Shown: positions 63,921-64,000 of the stretch, piece after piece
Layout of the letters: each line of letters opens with the position of its first letter
Numbering within the stretch: the first letter of the stretch is position 1
Assembly: GCA_037200445.1 (NCBI GenBank)
Contig: JBBCGH010000001.1
Coordinates: forward strand, 992,001 to 1,056,000
Direction: 5' to 3'
Length of the DNA: 64,000 nt
Origin: Alphaproteobacteria bacterium
GTDB taxonomy: Bacteria; Pseudomonadota; Alphaproteobacteria; Rhizobiales; Xanthobacteraceae
Program-made: the position numbers and the translations under genes
The notes under the pieces: model-generated
The model's input: only the letters and a program-made list of their open reading frames with translations
What the model was told of the DNA's origin: nothing
The model's database searches: none

Positions 63921-63951
63921 ATAGGAGATTGACGAAAATCTAGGAGATAAT
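63921..63951. promoter_or_regulatory. Second candidate GntR site downstream of the regulator gene
   Basis: ATAGGAGATT (63921-63930) followed by AATCT (63937-63941) repeats the left half and inner right half of the 63117-63144 site, with one base less spacing, then a direct AGGAGAT repeat at 63943-63949. It precedes a gene starting at the window edge. Confidence 0.4.
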
Positions 63952-63988
63952 GTAGGAGGCCCGACAAAGGGCGAGTGGGAGAGGCGTG

Positions 63989-64000
63989 ATGGGAAAGGCG
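63989..64000 (+). CDS. Start of a gene cut by the window edge
   Basis: ATG 63989 with GTGGGAGAGGCGTG upstream begins M-G-K-A and runs off the end; GTG 63986 is also in frame. Only four codons are visible, so the product cannot be named. Its position after GntR and a repeated operator-like site suggests membership in the same catabolic locus. Confidence 0.35.

Noticed and set aside
1-64000. CRISPR arrays, tRNA or rRNA genes
   Set aside because: I saw no regularly spaced direct repeats and no tRNA- or rRNA-like sequence. Repeats present are palindromic and dispersed.

Overview
The window is high-GC DNA with dense, mostly operon-like coding and no stretch over 300 bases without a gene. It suggests an alphaproteobacterium of the Hyphomicrobiales, in the Bradyrhizobium/Rhodoplanes/Pseudolabrys neighbourhood. 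The grounds are the many solute-binding receptors (tripartite tricarboxylate, TRAP and ABC types), abundant CoA and aromatic-acid catabolism, and many short palindromic intergenic repeats of the kind common in that group. I saw no tRNA, rRNA, CRISPR array, transposase or phage gene.

Layout. 0-6 kb: a minus-strand ABC uptake operon of nitrate/taurine type (two permeases, ATPase, two unrelated binding proteins) that also holds an enoyl-CoA hydratase. 6-10 kb: a tripartite tricarboxylate transporter with two tandem receptors followed by TctB and TctA. 10-17 kb: a CoA-transferase-like pair, a third tripartite receptor, two metal-dependent amidohydrolases, a carboxymuconolactone-decarboxylase-like protein and an alpha/beta hydrolase. 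17-26 kb: a serine-glyoxylate-type aminotransferase divergent from a large FAD/Fe-S dehydrogenase, then two more amidohydrolases, a thiamine-diphosphate enzyme and a DUF3237 protein. 26-30 kb: a sugar-type ABC transporter without an ATPase, with a PaiB-like gene inside it. 30-39 kb: a likely beta-oxidative module for aryl-propenoic acids (enoyl-CoA hydratase, feruloyl-CoA-synthetase-like ligase, thiolase, 3-hydroxyacyl-CoA dehydrogenase, thioesterase, MarR regulator) followed by a TRAP transporter. 39-60 kb: a hydroxyacid dehydrogenase, an NHL protein, two alpha/beta hydrolases (one a haloalkane dehalogenase), a D-Ala-D-Ala carboxypeptidase, an amidohydrolase, indolepyruvate oxidoreductase iorAB, an AI-2E-type exporter, a sugar-acid-like operon (isomerase, DUF993, Gfo/Idh), a second hydroxyacid dehydrogenase, a fumarylacetoacetate-hydrolase-family enzyme and a trans-aconitate methyltransferase. 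60-64 kb: HupE/UreJ, a QuiC-type 3-dehydroshikimate dehydratase and a divergent GntR regulator.

The strongest structural signal is a quality boundary. All 40 genes from the left edge to about 40.46 kb read without interruption. From 40.46 to 59.86 kb almost every longer gene is broken by one-base (rarely two-base) indels, roughly 55-60 by eye, mostly in short homopolymers. After that the genes are intact again. The product families are still obvious once frames are joined. I therefore mark these genes as frameshifted and think sequencing or assembly error is much more likely than mass gene decay.

The genes taken together describe a scavenger of organic acids and aromatic breakdown products: several high-affinity uptake systems feed CoA-dependent beta-oxidation, protocatechuate-type ring catabolism (QuiC, carboxymuconolactone-decarboxylase and amidohydrolase families) and 2-oxo/2-hydroxy acid metabolism. 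The short palindromic repeats sit in most convergent or terminal gaps. In one case a repeat-like insert lies inside a coding sequence.
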